Shown: piece after piece, positions 41,966-50,066 of the stretch | Numbering within the stretch: the stretch's first letter is position 1 | Layout: each line of letters starts with the position of its first letter | Assembly: GCA_016712465.1 (NCBI GenBank) | Contig: JADJQZ010000001.1 | Span: 5,084,001 to 5,148,000, forward strand | DNA length: 64,000 bases | Direction of reading: 5' to 3' | Origin: Candidatus Obscuribacter sp. | GTDB lineage: Bacteria; Cyanobacteriota; Vampirovibrionia; Obscuribacterales; Obscuribacteraceae | Program-made: the position numbers and the translations under genes | Notes under the pieces: generated by a model | Database searches by the model: none | The model's input: the letters and a program-made list of their open reading frames with translations, nothing else | Told to the model about the DNA's origin: nothing

Positions 41966-42841
41966 ATGAAAGCACAGCTCCAAAAGTCAGCCACACTCCT
42001 TCTCACCCTGCTTATGCTAAGCCTGCCCCTACCGGCGCTCAGCAAAGCTTACTTTGCCGGTCGCAAGGAAATGGTGGAAAAAGCCGACCTTATTGCACTT
42101 GTAGATGTGGCGGCCGTGGAAAAATGCGACCGCAAAGGCGAACCTTTCAGTTATTCACAAAAGGCCCCGGCCCGGGTGCTGCAAGTTTATAAGGGGAAGT
42201 GCGGCGACAATCTAACCATATATGGTGGCGAAAACTTCATTTGCGCCAGGCTCAACATCGAACCGGGCAAAGCCCTGGCCTTTCTCAGAAAAGAGAAAGA
42301 AGAAGGTGCTTACACAGGCTCCAACTGGCATCTTTCGCTCTTACCGGTGACGGCAAACGGCAAGCAAGTGAAGTGGTTCAAAGCACCGCAAGAAAGAGAA
42401 CTCTCAGAGCTTAGCCTGGCCGCCGCCCGGCAAGATATAAAAGATGACCTGGAATGCCGGACCATTCTGGAGCAGTCACCGGCTTTCATCAAAACCATTT
42501 ACGGGGCACAGCGGCTGGCCGGTAGCGCCGTCGGTGAAGGGGCTGAAAAATCGCCGCTCTACCTGGCTTATCTGGAAGCCCTAAAAAATGCCGCCAAGTA
42601 CAAAAAGGAACTGACTATGACGGCACGCTACGGCTCGCCGGCCGGCAGGCTTTATGCGGTCTCGGCCCTGGCCGCCGGTCAGGCCGAGGCGGCCCGCAAG
42701 CTCCTCACGCAGATGAGCAACTGTAAGGATAATGTTTACTATCAAAGCGGCTGCAAAGGGACAAATGAGCTGCTTGGTACAATTAGCCAGGAGCTGGTGA
42801 AAAAGGGACGGTATCTAGATTTTGAACTCGGCAAAGACTGA
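41966..42841 (+). CDS. Secreted protein of unknown function upstream of queA
   Basis: A 291-residue exported protein. ATG 41966 follows AGAGGAAA; the signal peptide (LLLTLLMLSLPLPALS) is cut near residue 27. The N-terminal domain (about 30-150) begins with EKADLIALVDVAAVEKC and has KAPARVLQVYKGKCGDNLTIYG and PGKALAFLRKEKE. This follows the 'ADxIVxGxV...vLKG...YLvFL' pattern of small beta domains and resembles the N-terminal domain of the TPR pair at 11.2-14 kb. The C-terminal part is helical, with a possible HEAT-like repeat (RYGSPAGRLYAVSALAAGQAEAA). Its end overlaps queA by 20 bases, so the two are co-transcribed although functionally unrelated. Confidence 0.65.
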   Translation: MKAQLQKSATLLLTLLMLSLPLPALSKAYFAGRKEMVEKADLIALVDVAAVEKCDRKGEPFSYSQKAPARVLQVYKGKCGDNLTIYGGENFICARLNIEPGKALAFLRKEKEEGAYTGSNWHLSLLPVTANGKQVKWFKAPQERELSELSLAAARQDIKDDLECRTILEQSPAFIKTIYGAQRLAGSAVGEGAEKSPLYLAYLEALKNAAKYKKELTMTARYGSPAGRLYAVSALAAGQAEAARKLLTQMSNCKDNVYYQSGCKGTNELLGTISQELVKKGRYLDFELGKD

Positions 42842-43916
42842 ACAAGCCTTGAAGATAGAAGACTTCGAATACGACCTGCCGCCCGAGCTTATCGCCCAGA
42901 AGCCCCTGGATAAGAAAGACCAGTCAAGGCTTTTTGTTGTGGATAGAGGGCGGGAAGCCTTTGCCCACAAGCATTTTTTCGAACTGCCGACCTTGCTCAA
43001 AAGCGGCGATCTGCTGGTGGTGAACGACACCCGCGTACTGCCTTCCAGGCTGGTAGCTCAGAGACATTCAGGCGGCACCATCAAAATACTTTTGCTCAAG
43101 CCTCTGCCCACCAATACCGCCATCTGGGAAAGCATGGTAACGCCCATCAAGCGCCTTAAGCCCGGCGAAAAATTGACCGTAAAACGCGATGACGGTATTG
43201 AAAGTGAAATTACCGTGCATGACATAGTGAACGGTGAGGACGGCTTTAAGAGACTACTGGTAGACCTTGGTGCAAAAGAGGCAGTTTATGAATTACTGAG
43301 CCAGGTGGGCTTTGCACCGCTACCGCCCTATATTCAGAGAGACTACCACGAAAGCAAGCACCGGCAGGAAGATCTCAGGCTCTACCAGACTATTTTTGCC
43401 ACTGCCCCTGGTGCAGTAGCGACCCCCACGGCCGGTCTGCATTTCACACCGGCAGTAATTAAGAGCCTGGAAGAACAGGGCATTGAAACCGTGAGACTGA
43501 CCCTGCACGTGGGTCCGGGCACTTTCAAACCCATCGAAGCATCCGTGGAAAGCCATACCATCGAGGAAGAGCTTTATTCGATTTCGCCTGCCACGGCAGC
43601 CAAAATCAATCAGGCCAGACAAGAAGGTCGGCGCATAATTGCCGTTGGTACCACCTCTTTGAGGGCGCTGGAAAGCGCCGGCGCCTCCGGTCGACTGGAA
43701 GCGGTGGAGAACCGGGGCACCAGGCTCTACGTTAAGCCTGGCTTTCAATTTAAGATCATCGACGGGCTGATAACTAATTTTCACCTCTCCAGAAGCAGCC
43801 TGCTTGTGCTTGTGGCAGCCTTTGCCGGGCGGGATCGCATCATGGACGCCTACCGGGAAGCTATTGAAAAGCGGTACCGTTTTTACAGCTACGGCGATGC
43901 CATGCTTATTTTGTAG
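42822..43916 (+). CDS. queA: tRNA preQ1 ribosyltransferase-isomerase QueA
   Basis: QueA transfers and rearranges the ribose of S-adenosylmethionine onto preQ1 in tRNA to make epoxyqueuosine, the substrate of QueG. The 364-residue protein has FEYDLPPELIAQKP, the VVNDTRVLPSRL loop, GFAPLPPYIQRD, the VATPTAGLHFTP motif, LHVGPGTFKP, TTSLRALES and FQFKIIDGLITNFHLSRSSLL. No ATG is available: TTG 42822 (with GGGACGG upstream) or TTG 42849, where most homologues begin. It overlaps the preceding secreted-protein gene. Confidence 0.95.
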   Translation: MNSAKTEQALKIEDFEYDLPPELIAQKPLDKKDQSRLFVVDRGREAFAHKHFFELPTLLKSGDLLVVNDTRVLPSRLVAQRHSGGTIKILLLKPLPTNTAIWESMVTPIKRLKPGEKLTVKRDDGIESEITVHDIVNGEDGFKRLLVDLGAKEAVYELLSQVGFAPLPPYIQRDYHESKHRQEDLRLYQTIFATAPGAVATPTAGLHFTPAVIKSLEEQGIETVRLTLHVGPGTFKPIEASVESHTIEEELYSISPATAAKINQARQEGRRIIAVGTTSLRALESAGASGRLEAVENRGTRLYVKPGFQFKIIDGLITNFHLSRSSLLVLVAAFAGRDRIMDAYREAIEKRYRFYSYGDAMLIL

Positions 43917-43946
43917 CGAGCGAGGCAAATTATATTTATCCCCAAA

Positions 43947-44306
43947 ATGGTGCGCACCATGCTCATTCCTCAAAAGCTGGCCAGGCTAAGACAAGCCAGG
44001 GAACAAATCTTGCACGAAGGGCAACTGCAAATTTCGCGGGGGCGCTATCCGGAAGCGGAAGCTATTCTCAACAAGGGTCTGGCCGATTGGCGACGGGAAG
44101 GCGGCCCAAAGGAAGAAGAACACCTCTTTATTTTGCCCCTGGGTAAAAGCCTGGAGCTGCAGCGCAAGAAAGTGGAAGCTTACGAACTCTATCTCAAGGC
44201 TCTAAACAACCTGACCGGCGCCGCCTACGACGAAGTCTACGACCAGTTTCTCTACTTAAACCAGTCTATGGGCGCCTTCGACAAGAAACCGGACTACGGT
44301 TATTGA
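43947..44306 (+). CDS. Small TPR-like protein
   Basis: A 119-residue soluble helical protein, 30 bases after queA. It contains one or two TPR-type helix pairs: EGQLQISRGRYPEAEAILNKGL (about 28-49) and LGKSLELQRKKVEAYELYLKAL (about 66-88). It is Lys/Arg/Glu-rich, with no signal peptide or membrane segment. A second ATG at 43959 could also start it, and no clear ribosome site is visible. A role in binding another protein is all that can be inferred. Confidence 0.5.
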   Translation: MVRTMLIPQKLARLRQAREQILHEGQLQISRGRYPEAEAILNKGLADWRREGGPKEEEHLFILPLGKSLELQRKKVEAYELYLKALNNLTGAAYDEVYDQFLYLNQSMGAFDKKPDYGY

Positions 44307-44321
44307 CGCTTATAAGAGAGC

Positions 44322-45062
44322 TTAGCCTTCCGGCGCGAAGGCGAAACCGTTGCCGCCGCGTTGCTGCACAAACTCGCAAGCCAGATCGGCGCGGGCAATA
44401 AGTTCGCGGGGATCTTCACCGTGACCGGGGAAATAACTGACGCCGAAACTGAGTGTCACCGGCAACTTGTGCCAGTTGTAGCGCAAGTCGAGCTCTTCGA
44501 AGCGTTTGCGCAGGCGATCGGCCAGAATTGTGGCACCGCGACCGGGTGTTTCAGGAAGGACGAGAATATACCTGTCGTCGGCAAAACGTCCGCACATATC
44601 AACATCGGTACGAATACCGGCGAGCAGAAATTCGATGACGGAAAAGACCACAGTGTCTGCCGCCAGGTTGCCAAAGGAAAGCTCGATATTGCTGAAGCCG
44701 TCTACCCCTACGACCACTACCGAAGTAGGACGGTTATAACGCTTGGAGCGCTTGACCTCGCGGGAAAGCTTGCGGAAGAGATAGCGAAAGTTGTAACAGC
44801 CGGGCAAGCCGTCGTAGAAAGCAATTAAGTCTAGATCGTCGGAAGTAAGGACGATCTCTTCTTCATCCCCGCGTACATGGGAAAAAATATCCCCGGGTTG
44901 CCTTTCGCCGGGTTCGTTGGCTCTCTCAAGAGCTTTGACCTTACCGTCGTTCCAAACCTGGTTGCGAACATTGGAAAGCTGCCTGTGAAAAACACCATCC
45001 CGGATAAAGGTCCGGTCAGGCATATTGTTCTTTTTCGGCTGGGAAGGATCGAATAGATTCAT
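44322..45062 (-). CDS. Degenerate GGDEF-domain protein
   Basis: A 246-residue soluble protein. About 80 polar N-terminal residues precede a GGDEF fold beginning at DLIAFYDGLPGCYNFRYLF. The active-site loop reads RFADDRY, so the GGDEF signature is lost, and the RxxD inhibition site is displaced (RTDVD), unlike the protein at 31.6 kb. It is therefore probably neither a cyclase nor an I-site receptor, and may act through protein contacts. Overall similarity to the 31.6 kb protein (KRYNRPTSVVVVGVDGFSNIE, NWHKLPVTLSFGVSYFPGH) suggests a common origin. Stand-alone gene. Confidence 0.8.
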   Translation of the reverse strand: MNLFDPSQPKKNNMPDRTFIRDGVFHRQLSNVRNQVWNDGKVKALERANEPGERQPGDIFSHVRGDEEEIVLTSDDLDLIAFYDGLPGCYNFRYLFRKLSREVKRSKRYNRPTSVVVVGVDGFSNIELSFGNLAADTVVFSVIEFLLAGIRTDVDMCGRFADDRYILVLPETPGRGATILADRLRKRFEELDLRYNWHKLPVTLSFGVSYFPGHGEDPRELIARADLACEFVQQRGGNGFAFAPEG

Positions 45063-45274
45063 AAAAGCAGTTCTGGTAACGGGAGATTACTGGATTAAGA
45101 ACAATGGCAAACTACAGCGATCAGCTCAAGGCGAAAAACACTCTCAATTTCCACGAGTTAAGCATAGAGCAGAAAGCACCATAGTGAAAGGGGGTTCTCT
45201 ACCCTAATACCCCAAGTTGATGCACTTTTATCCTCTTGGAATTCCCCCCCTTGTGAAGAAGAGGGCAGATAAAC

Positions 45275-46609
45275 TCATACTTTTAAGGCCGCCGGCTCCA
45301 GCAGATAGAGTCGCACCATATTCAGTGCCTGATTGGCGGTGCGCCAGCGCACCTCGGAACGGTTGACACGATTGCCCAGGCTGAGTTTACGAGTATAGTG
45401 CTCAACCCCGGCGCCCTTAGCACAGAGGGCCACATAGACCAATCCCACGGGCTTTTCCTCTGTGCCGCCCTCTGGACCGGCAATTCCGGTCACGGAAAGG
45501 GCCAGATCGCTACCGCTCAGCTTAAGCATGCCCTGAGCCATGGCCAGGGCCGCTTCTTCCGAAACAGCTCCGTACTTATTCAAAACTTCTGCGTCGACAC
45601 CCAAAAGTTCCACCTTGGAGGCGTTGCTGTAAGCAACCACGGCACAGTTGAGAAAGCGAGAACTGCCGGGCATGTCGGTTAGTCGCTCGGTTATAAGCCC
45701 GCCGGTGCAGCTCTCGGCCAGGGAAAGGGTCTTACCATGACCGGTGAGAAGGCGCCCCACCACCGCTTCCAGGGTGTCGTCGTCTTCCCCATAGAGAGTT
45801 ACTCCGCTGCCCTGTCTGATTTCATCCACCACGGGCTGAGCCAGTAGGCGCGCTTCTTCCTGGCTTGCGGCTTTAGCGGCTACCCGCAGGCGGCATTCCC
45901 AGCGACCGGCATAAGGAGCCACGGTGGGATTGGGCAAGTCGAGCAAATGGGCGTATTTCTCTGCCAGGGCCGACTCTCCGATACCGATGTGTTTGAGTTC
46001 GGTGGACCAGATGGTGCCGGCTGGATAATAGCGAGCCAGATAAGGAGCGGCCGTCTCCGTCCACATGGCCTTCAGCTCGCTGGGCACGCCGGGGAAGGTG
46101 AGGATGACCCGGTAGGGATTGTCCCGTCCAAGGGCGGAAACGTAACTTGATTCGATGCCGGCGCCGTCGAGATCGGCTTTTTGCAACTGCCAGACTATGC
46201 CCGGCGCCGAGCCCACCGGATTGGGCAGGATATCGGCACCGCGAGGGCGCAGGGCCTGCTTGCGATTGCTCTCGGTCATTTTTATGTTGCGACTGGCGAA
46301 GAGCTCTCGAATAAAAGCAAGGACCTCTTCATCCATGTCCATGGGGGCGTTGAAAACACCGGCCAGACATTCGGTGGTCAGGTCGTCGGCGGTAGGGCCG
46401 AGCCCTCCGGAAGTGATGACAATATCGGCCCGTCCCAGGGCCTGCCGGACGCACTCTTTGATGCGCTCGGGATTGTCTCCTACCACCACGCGGTAAAAGC
46501 AGTCTATGCCAAGCAAGGCCAGTTCCCGAGCCAGGAACTGAGAATTTGTATCAAGGACATCGCCCAGAAGGAGTTCGGTGCCGATACATAGGACTTCGGC
46601 TCTAGCCAC
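45275..46609 (-). CDS. cinA: CinA, NMN amidohydrolase / pyrophosphatase
   Basis: A 444-residue two-domain protein. The N-terminal MoCF-like (COG1058) domain has EVLCIGTELLLGDVLDTNSQ and ITSGGLGPTADDLT. The C-terminal PncC domain (about 280-430) has LSLAESCTGGLITERLTDMPGSS, VVAYSNASK and VTGIAGPEGGTEEKPVGLVY. CinA recycles nicotinamide mononucleotide for NAD salvage and hydrolyses ADP-ribose; it is also linked to competence in some bacteria. The start is GTG 46609, since no ATG fits. It follows, by 8 bases, a 51-residue membrane peptide gene in the same direction. Confidence 0.95.
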   Translation of the reverse strand: MARAEVLCIGTELLLGDVLDTNSQFLARELALLGIDCFYRVVVGDNPERIKECVRQALGRADIVITSGGLGPTADDLTTECLAGVFNAPMDMDEEVLAFIRELFASRNIKMTESNRKQALRPRGADILPNPVGSAPGIVWQLQKADLDGAGIESSYVSALGRDNPYRVILTFPGVPSELKAMWTETAAPYLARYYPAGTIWSTELKHIGIGESALAEKYAHLLDLPNPTVAPYAGRWECRLRVAAKAASQEEARLLAQPVVDEIRQGSGVTLYGEDDDTLEAVVGRLLTGHGKTLSLAESCTGGLITERLTDMPGSSRFLNCAVVAYSNASKVELLGVDAEVLNKYGAVSEEAALAMAQGMLKLSGSDLALSVTGIAGPEGGTEEKPVGLVYVALCAKGAGVEHYTRKLSLGNRVNRSEVRWRTANQALNMVRLYLLEPAALKV

Positions 46610-46617
46610 GGCCGACT

Positions 46618-46773
46618 CTAATGATGGCCCCCGGCAGCGGCCACAGGCTCCGGAGCGTCTACCTTGTAGTTAAAAGCAGCCCAGACTCCGATGGCGAGCA
46701 CGGAAGAAGCAAAACAAACGAAGAAAAATACCATCCAAGATTTGGCCGGGTCTTTATGAGTCGCATCGCTCAT
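46618..46773 (-). CDS. 51-residue single-pass membrane peptide
   Basis: The frame from ATG 46773, with GAGGAGA nine bases upstream, to TAG 46618 encodes 51 residues. A polar Lys/Asp-containing N-terminus (MSDATHKDPAKSW) is followed by a hydrophobic helix (about 14-34, MVFFFVCFASSVLAIGVWAAF) and a short periplasmic tail ending AAGGHH. The paired His at the end could bind metal. Size and layout recall small accessory subunits of respiratory or oxidase complexes, but no such genes are near, so this is not assigned. It lies 8 bases upstream of cinA and is probably co-transcribed with it. Confidence 0.62.
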   Translation of the reverse strand: MSDATHKDPAKSWMVFFFVCFASSVLAIGVWAAFNYKVDAPEPVAAAGGHH

Positions 46774-46885
46774 TTACTGCAGTCTCCTCAAAATCGATTT
46801 ATAACTAGCGCTGACCCAAGTATAAGCCCTTGGCTGCCCCCAAGAAAATAAACTCGACCTCAAAGAAAACTAATGGCCCGCCCCT

Positions 46886-47494
46886 TCAATTCGGCAGGCC
46901 GAACAGCCCCTTGACGAGCCCCAGGGCCGCATCCTTATCATAACTGCGGTCGGCCGGCTGGCTCACCTGGGCCAGGTAGAAATAGCGCCCTCGCCTCAGG
47001 CAAGCCACCAGTCCGGCATACTGCTTGTCGGCAAGGCCTTTCACCGTCAGAAGCTGAAAACGCAGAATCAGTTTGCCGCTGCCGTCTGCCAGTTCTTGCT
47101 TGTCTCTTTCCTTCACCGATGAAAGCCTGGCAAATTGAGGCTGACTGCCGCTTCCGACCAGCACATTTTCACAGGCCTGCTCCAGGAAGCGGTTTTCGTC
47201 AAAGTACTCCTTGGGATCTTCCAGATCCAGGCGCAAAAAGAGAACCTGCTTTTCAGCCCTGGCTTCCTCGAGAAAGCAGACCAACCCGCCCCGGTCTTTC
47301 AGCCCCAGGTAGGGATTGAGACCCACCGCCCCCGCACCCAGTTCGGAGGCGATGCTCTTGAGGGCGACCGGATCAACCATGCGTTTGCCCAGCCGCCCCA
47401 GATAGTCCACCGCCTGCACGCCCAGAAAGCCTCCCAGGAAAAGAAGCATGGCTCCCAGTCCGGCCAGGGATTTGATGGCAAAGGGCAGTCGCAC
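46886..47494 (-). CDS. Membrane-anchored protein of unknown function
   Basis: Not a recognised family. The 202-residue product has one N-terminal membrane segment or signal (LAGLGAMLLFLGGFLGVQAV, about residues 10-29) and a soluble domain with a mixed alpha/beta pattern (KQVLFLRLDLEDPKEYF, KLILRFQLLTVKG, RRGRYFYLAQVSQP). The GTG start at 47494 is four bases beyond the folD stop, so translation is probably coupled to folD. Confidence 0.6.
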   Translation of the reverse strand: MRLPFAIKSLAGLGAMLLFLGGFLGVQAVDYLGRLGKRMVDPVALKSIASELGAGAVGLNPYLGLKDRGGLVCFLEEARAEKQVLFLRLDLEDPKEYFDENRFLEQACENVLVGSGSQPQFARLSSVKERDKQELADGSGKLILRFQLLTVKGLADKQYAGLVACLRRGRYFYLAQVSQPADRSYDKDAALGLVKGLFGLPN

Positions 47495-47497
47495 GCT

Positions 47498-48382
47498 CTA
47501 TTTAACTCCCAGACGCCGCTTCCATGAGACAAAAGTGTTGGAGAGCAACATGGCTACCGTCATGGGACCAACGCCGCCGGGAACGGGCGTAATAGCTGAA
47601 GCACGGGCGGCCGCCGGTTCATAATCCACATCACCGGTCAGTCTCCCTTTGCCGTTTGCGTCCTCTACCCGGTTGATACCCACATCTATCACCACGGCGC
47701 CGGGCTTCACCCAGTCACCCTTGATCATATTGGCCCTGCCGCAAGCAGCCACGAGCACGTCGGCGCTGCGACAGACAGCGTCCAGATCTTTGGTACGGGA
47801 ATGGCAGAGGGTAACAGTGGCATCTTTGCCCAGAAGTAGTAACGCCACCGGCTTACCGACCAGGGCGGAACGGCCTACTACTACCGCATGCTTGCCCTTC
47901 AACTCCACCTGTTGATCAGCCAATAGTTCCATCACACCCAGGGGCGTGCAGGGGAAGAGCCCGGGCTCACCAATGGCCAGGCGTCCCTGGTTGATAGCCG
48001 TCAAACCGTCTACATCCTTGTCGGCGTCGATCAAAGCCAGCACCGCGCGGCTGTTTATGTGAGAAGGCAGGGGCAGTTGCACCAGAATACCGTCTACATT
48101 CTCATCGTTATTGAGCCTGGTCACCAGTTCCTGCACAGCTTCCTGGGCGGTGTCCTGAGGCAAAACATGGTGAAAACTGACAATTCCTACCGCTTCGCAA
48201 GCGGCGATCTTGTTTTTCACATAGGTGCGCGATGCCGGATCTTCACCGACAAGAACCACGGCTAGCCCTGGTTTGCGCAAGTTCGGCTGCCCCGCCAGAT
48301 GACCGGCCAGTTCGGTGCGGATTCGCTCCTTGACCTTCTCTGCTACGGCCTTACCATCGATACGAAGACCCGCCTTATTCAT
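47498..48382 (-). CDS. folD: Methylenetetrahydrofolate dehydrogenase/cyclohydrolase FolD
   Basis: FolD interconverts 5,10-methylene-, methenyl- and 10-formyl-tetrahydrofolate, feeding purine and fMet synthesis. ATG 48382 gives 294 residues, the normal family length; an upstream in-frame start would add 38 atypical residues overlapping thiL. Motifs seen: VGEDPASRTYVKNK with the catalytic Lys, DGILVQLPLPSH, DKDVDGL, CTPLGVMELL, VVGRSALVGKP and ITPVPGGVGPMTVAML. Cytosolic, between thiL and a membrane-protein gene, all in the same direction. Confidence 0.96.
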   Translation of the reverse strand: MNKAGLRIDGKAVAEKVKERIRTELAGHLAGQPNLRKPGLAVVLVGEDPASRTYVKNKIAACEAVGIVSFHHVLPQDTAQEAVQELVTRLNNDENVDGILVQLPLPSHINSRAVLALIDADKDVDGLTAINQGRLAIGEPGLFPCTPLGVMELLADQQVELKGKHAVVVGRSALVGKPVALLLLGKDATVTLCHSRTKDLDAVCRSADVLVAACGRANMIKGDWVKPGAVVIDVGINRVEDANGKGRLTGDVDYEPAAARASAITPVPGGVGPMTVAMLLSNTFVSWKRRLGVK

Positions 48383-48474
48383 TGCTTCTGTGCCCAAAAT
48401 CCCTTCCCTCGCTGCTTTTGTTACTGTCCTGCATTTAGTACCGGCTCCAGGAACCGGTTTTACCACCGGTCGTA

Positions 48475-49506
48475 CTACCAGAAATGTTGAAAACAATTAC
48501 TCAAATCAGCAAAACCGGTGAGCCGCTCGCTGATTTTACCGCCTTCTCGAAACATCACCTCGCCGCTTCGACCTTCTCGAACCACTCCAATGGGTGAAAA
48601 AGAAGGGTCCAGTTTCAAGAGCTCAGGTAAAAGTTCTTCCGGCACCGTACCCACCAGTTCGTAGTCTTCGCCGCCGTATAGGGCGAAGGCGAGCGGGTCT
48701 TTTTGCCACTGACGAGAATATTCATAGACGGCTTCCGGCACCGGGATTTTATCCAGGTCGATTGTCATGGCCACGCCGCTGGCCCTGGCTATCTGCACCA
48801 GCCCGTCGGCCAGACCGTCGGAAGCGTCCATGAGCGAACCGCGCCCGCCGGTCAGTTCCACAAGATGCCAGGCACTACTGAGACGCGGCTCGGGCCGAAA
48901 ATGCATTTGCAAGAGCTTCTGGGAATGACTGCCGGGACGCAGGAGCGCCAGGGGTATAAGGGAAGCGCCCAGCGGTCCGGGCCTGGTCTCGCTCTGGGAA
49001 AGGCGATTCAAGAGACTGAGGGCGGCGCCGCTGCCGCCGAAACTGCCTGTCACCACCACAATTTCACCGACGGAAGCAGTGCTGCGCCGCATGATACCGG
49101 CTTCGTGCACGTCACCCATGGCCGTGACATTGATCACGAGCTTTTCACCGGAAGTGAGATCGCCGCCCACTATGCGGGCCCGGTACCGGGCAGCGCAGTC
49201 ACAAAGACCCAGGTAAAGACTGCGTAATTCGGAGGTGCCGAAATTACCGGGCATGGTGAGAGCCACCGTCAGGAAACGGGGACGACCGGCCATGGCCGCA
49301 ATATCGCTCAGGTTCACGGCACAGGCTTTCCAGCCTAGAGCCAGAAGATCGGTCCACTCCAGACGGAAGTGGGTGCCCTCCACCAGGGTATCGGTGGTGA
49401 CAAGACCGCGCCCCGGCAAAACAGCACAATCATCACCGATGAAAGGACTGCCGGTCCATTCTTTAATTCCGGCGATCAATTTAAGTTCTCTCTCGAAAGA
49501 GGGCAT
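48475..49506 (-). CDS. thiL: Thiamine-monophosphate kinase ThiL
   Basis: ThiL phosphorylates thiamine monophosphate to thiamine diphosphate, the active cofactor. The 343-residue protein starts at ATG 49506 behind GAGGCGGA. Motifs of the PurM/ThiL fold: FIGDDCAVL, TTDTLVEGTHF, AVNLSDIAAMAGRP, VGGDLTSGEKLVINVTAMG, DASDGLADGLVQIA and FALYGGEDYELV. It precedes folD by 92 bases on the same strand, and is divergent from yggT. Confidence 0.95.
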   Translation of the reverse strand: MPSFERELKLIAGIKEWTGSPFIGDDCAVLPGRGLVTTDTLVEGTHFRLEWTDLLALGWKACAVNLSDIAAMAGRPRFLTVALTMPGNFGTSELRSLYLGLCDCAARYRARIVGGDLTSGEKLVINVTAMGDVHEAGIMRRSTASVGEIVVVTGSFGGSGAALSLLNRLSQSETRPGPLGASLIPLALLRPGSHSQKLLQMHFRPEPRLSSAWHLVELTGGRGSLMDASDGLADGLVQIARASGVAMTIDLDKIPVPEAVYEYSRQWQKDPLAFALYGGEDYELVGTVPEELLPELLKLDPSFSPIGVVREGRSGEVMFREGGKISERLTGFADLSNCFQHFW

Positions 49507-49660
49507 AAATTCCGCCTCGTACAGATCGGGCCGCACACAAGTCAAATCGCCGCTCCAGCATGACGGCCGGGGCGAATAAACTCAATAGGCAAGTCCCTAA
49601 TCTCAACAAATGCTTCGCAAATGCTACAATCAGCCTTGGAAGTGCTTAAGGGCCGCTCAC

Positions 49661-49915
49661 ATGAATCCAATCATTCAAATTATCGATGGTGTTATCAGTA
49701 TTTTCAGCATGGCGCTGATTCTCTGGTGCCTGCTCACCTGGTTTCCCAATATCAATTGGTACGATCAGCCCTGGCGCACCCTCGATAAAATTGTGCGACC
49801 GGTGCTGGCGCCCGTTAAAAAGGTGATTCCGCCCATCGGCAATATCGACATCTCGGCCATGGTTCTGGCTATAGCTCTAGGTTTCATCCGAAACATACTG
49901 CATGCCTTGTTCTAA
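49661..49915 (+). CDS. yggT: YggT-family membrane protein
   Basis: An 84-residue protein with two membrane segments (about 3-27, VISIFSMALILWCLLTWF; and about 62-82, ISAMVLAIALGFIRNIL) flanking the family signature: WRTLDKIVRPVLAPVKKVIPP. YggT proteins are widespread in cyanobacteria and chloroplasts (CCB3/YlmG) and are linked to cell division, nucleoid or membrane organisation and cytochrome b6f assembly. In-frame codons upstream (from 49610) are not typical of the family, so ATG 49661 is chosen. Confidence 0.88.
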   Translation: MNPIIQIIDGVISIFSMALILWCLLTWFPNINWYDQPWRTLDKIVRPVLAPVKKVIPPIGNIDISAMVLAIALGFIRNILHALF

Positions 49916-50066
49916 GGGCACCGGTGCAATTGTTAAATTCCTTGAGTGTTTCTCTCTCATTATGGCTCTAGAATAATGACCGCCGGTATCTGCCGCGGGC
50001 TATCCTCGGTCTTGGCTCGCAAGAGAAACAGCTAGCGGCGCAAAAGAAACTACCGCTGGGAAGACA

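Noticed and set aside
45104..45184. A 26-codon plus-strand frame (MANYSDQLKAKN...) between a GGDEF gene and cinA
   Set aside because: No convincing ribosome site and too short to judge without conservation data.
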